A stretch of 64,000 nt of DNA from Leptasterias polaris (Eukaryota > Echinodermata > Asteroidea > Forcipulatida > Asteriidae), in assembly GCA_037783415.1 (NCBI GenBank), contig JAZGTN010000167.1, forward strand, positions 186,001 to 250,000. Reading direction: 5' to 3'. A program made the translations under genes and the position numbers. Each line of letters starts with the position of its first letter. Position 1 is the first letter of the stretch. Positions 63,452-64,000 of the stretch are shown here, piece by piece. Below the pieces are notes generated by a model. That model was not told the DNA's origin. It saw nothing but the letters and a program-made list of their open reading frames with translations, and searched no databases.

Positions 63452-63692
63452 ATAAGAAGTAACTATAAGTAACTTACAGGTACAACCATGTATTAAATCT
63501 CTTTTGTGGGAGTGTTGGCTCTGAAAGGAGCTGGTGTGGTCTCGACGTTTTGAGCAGTATACTCTGCTCGTCTTCTGGAGACCACACCGGCTCTCTTCAG
63601 AGCCAACACTCCCACAAACGGGATTTAATACATGGTTGTACCCGCAAGTTTACTATTTATTTATTGATAGTTACTTCTTAATCAAGAACCCC
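63452..63692. mobile_element. Near-perfect inverted-repeat element inside the LINE fragment
   Basis: Arms 63452-63555 and 63572-63692 share TACAACCATGTATTAAATC, TGTGGGAGTGTTGGCTCTG and GGTGTGGTCTCGACG or its variant on the complement, around a short AGCAGTATACTCTGCT palindrome. A diverged relative of one arm is at 55709-55770. Confidence 0.82.
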
Positions 63693-63990
63693 TGAACTTG
63701 TTAAGCCTCGTTCCAAAAGAAGTTTGGGGGACAGGGCATTTGCTGCAGTTGCTCCTTGATTGTAAGATTTGTTACCGCTGCACATACAAACATCTAGTTC
63801 CTGAAGTGCTTTTAAATCTCAGCTTAAAATGCATTTGATGTCTCAACTAGCCTTTTCTCGCTCATTGTAATTACATTTTCATTGTCATTATTTGTGTATT
63901 CATAAGTTTTTGTATGTATAGGGTTTTTGTACCGTATTCTTGTAGGCTCCTTGAGCACCCTCAGGGTAGATATGTGCACATTATTAATTT
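63690..63990 (+). mobile_element. LINE fragment, second part and 3' end
   Basis: Contains the GDRAFAAVAP motif preceded by SKRSFG, then a 3' region ending TCCTTGAGCACCCTC. Together with 62960-63128 it forms one LINE copy interrupted by about 560 bp. Confidence 0.65.
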
Positions 63991-64000
63991 AATTATTAAT

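Overview
This is a nuclear genomic window from a marine invertebrate, most likely an echinoderm. That assignment is inferred: AT-rich DNA with GT-AG introns, dense MITE and SINE load, tRNA-derived SINEs, CR1/L2-like LINEs, and an expanded cluster of intronless rhodopsin-type GPCRs like those known from sea urchins. Nothing prokaryotic is present. No sequence here names the species.

Layout. Positions 1-2234 are non-coding DNA with an old tandem repeat. Positions 2235-11045 are three almost identical 2,948-bp tandem units. Each unit carries a long inverted-repeat (foldback) element made of CCCATATGGG palindromes, a shorter relative of it, and pieces of a Ty3/gypsy retrotransposon. The parent retrotransposon follows on the minus strand (about 11.0-17.9 kb); it is broken by several frameshifts. 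Positions 17.9-19.6 kb hold a large inverted-repeat element and a MITE that sit directly upstream of a host gene.

From 19662 to past 62879 the plus strand carries the 5' half of the Fanconi anemia gene FANCA. I could place 21 coding exons whose splice phases all agree and which read as 742 codons. The 3' half lies beyond the window. FANCA is the large scaffold subunit of the Fanconi core complex that monoubiquitinates FANCD2-FANCI in DNA crosslink repair.

The 18.8-kb intron 14 (36710-55495) holds a nested cluster on the opposite strand: three intronless class A GPCR paralogs (37936-38925, 44501-45457, 51033-52007). Each is embedded in a duplicated flank containing the same MITE and SINE. One further flank copy lacks its receptor. 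One SINE copy was split by a 4-kb LINE, and the third receptor has lost its ancestral start codon through a 4-bp insertion.

Other introns hold a 42-bp minisatellite of about 20 near-perfect copies (intron 10), a 54-bp CCAAT-bearing repeat (intron 7), a piggyBac-like remnant (intron 18), an inverted pair of one long-TIR MITE (introns 11 and 18), and many smaller elements. I see no dedicated new enzymatic system. The most unusual structures are the CCCATATGGG foldback array with its templated duplication junction, and the receptor cluster nested inside FANCA.
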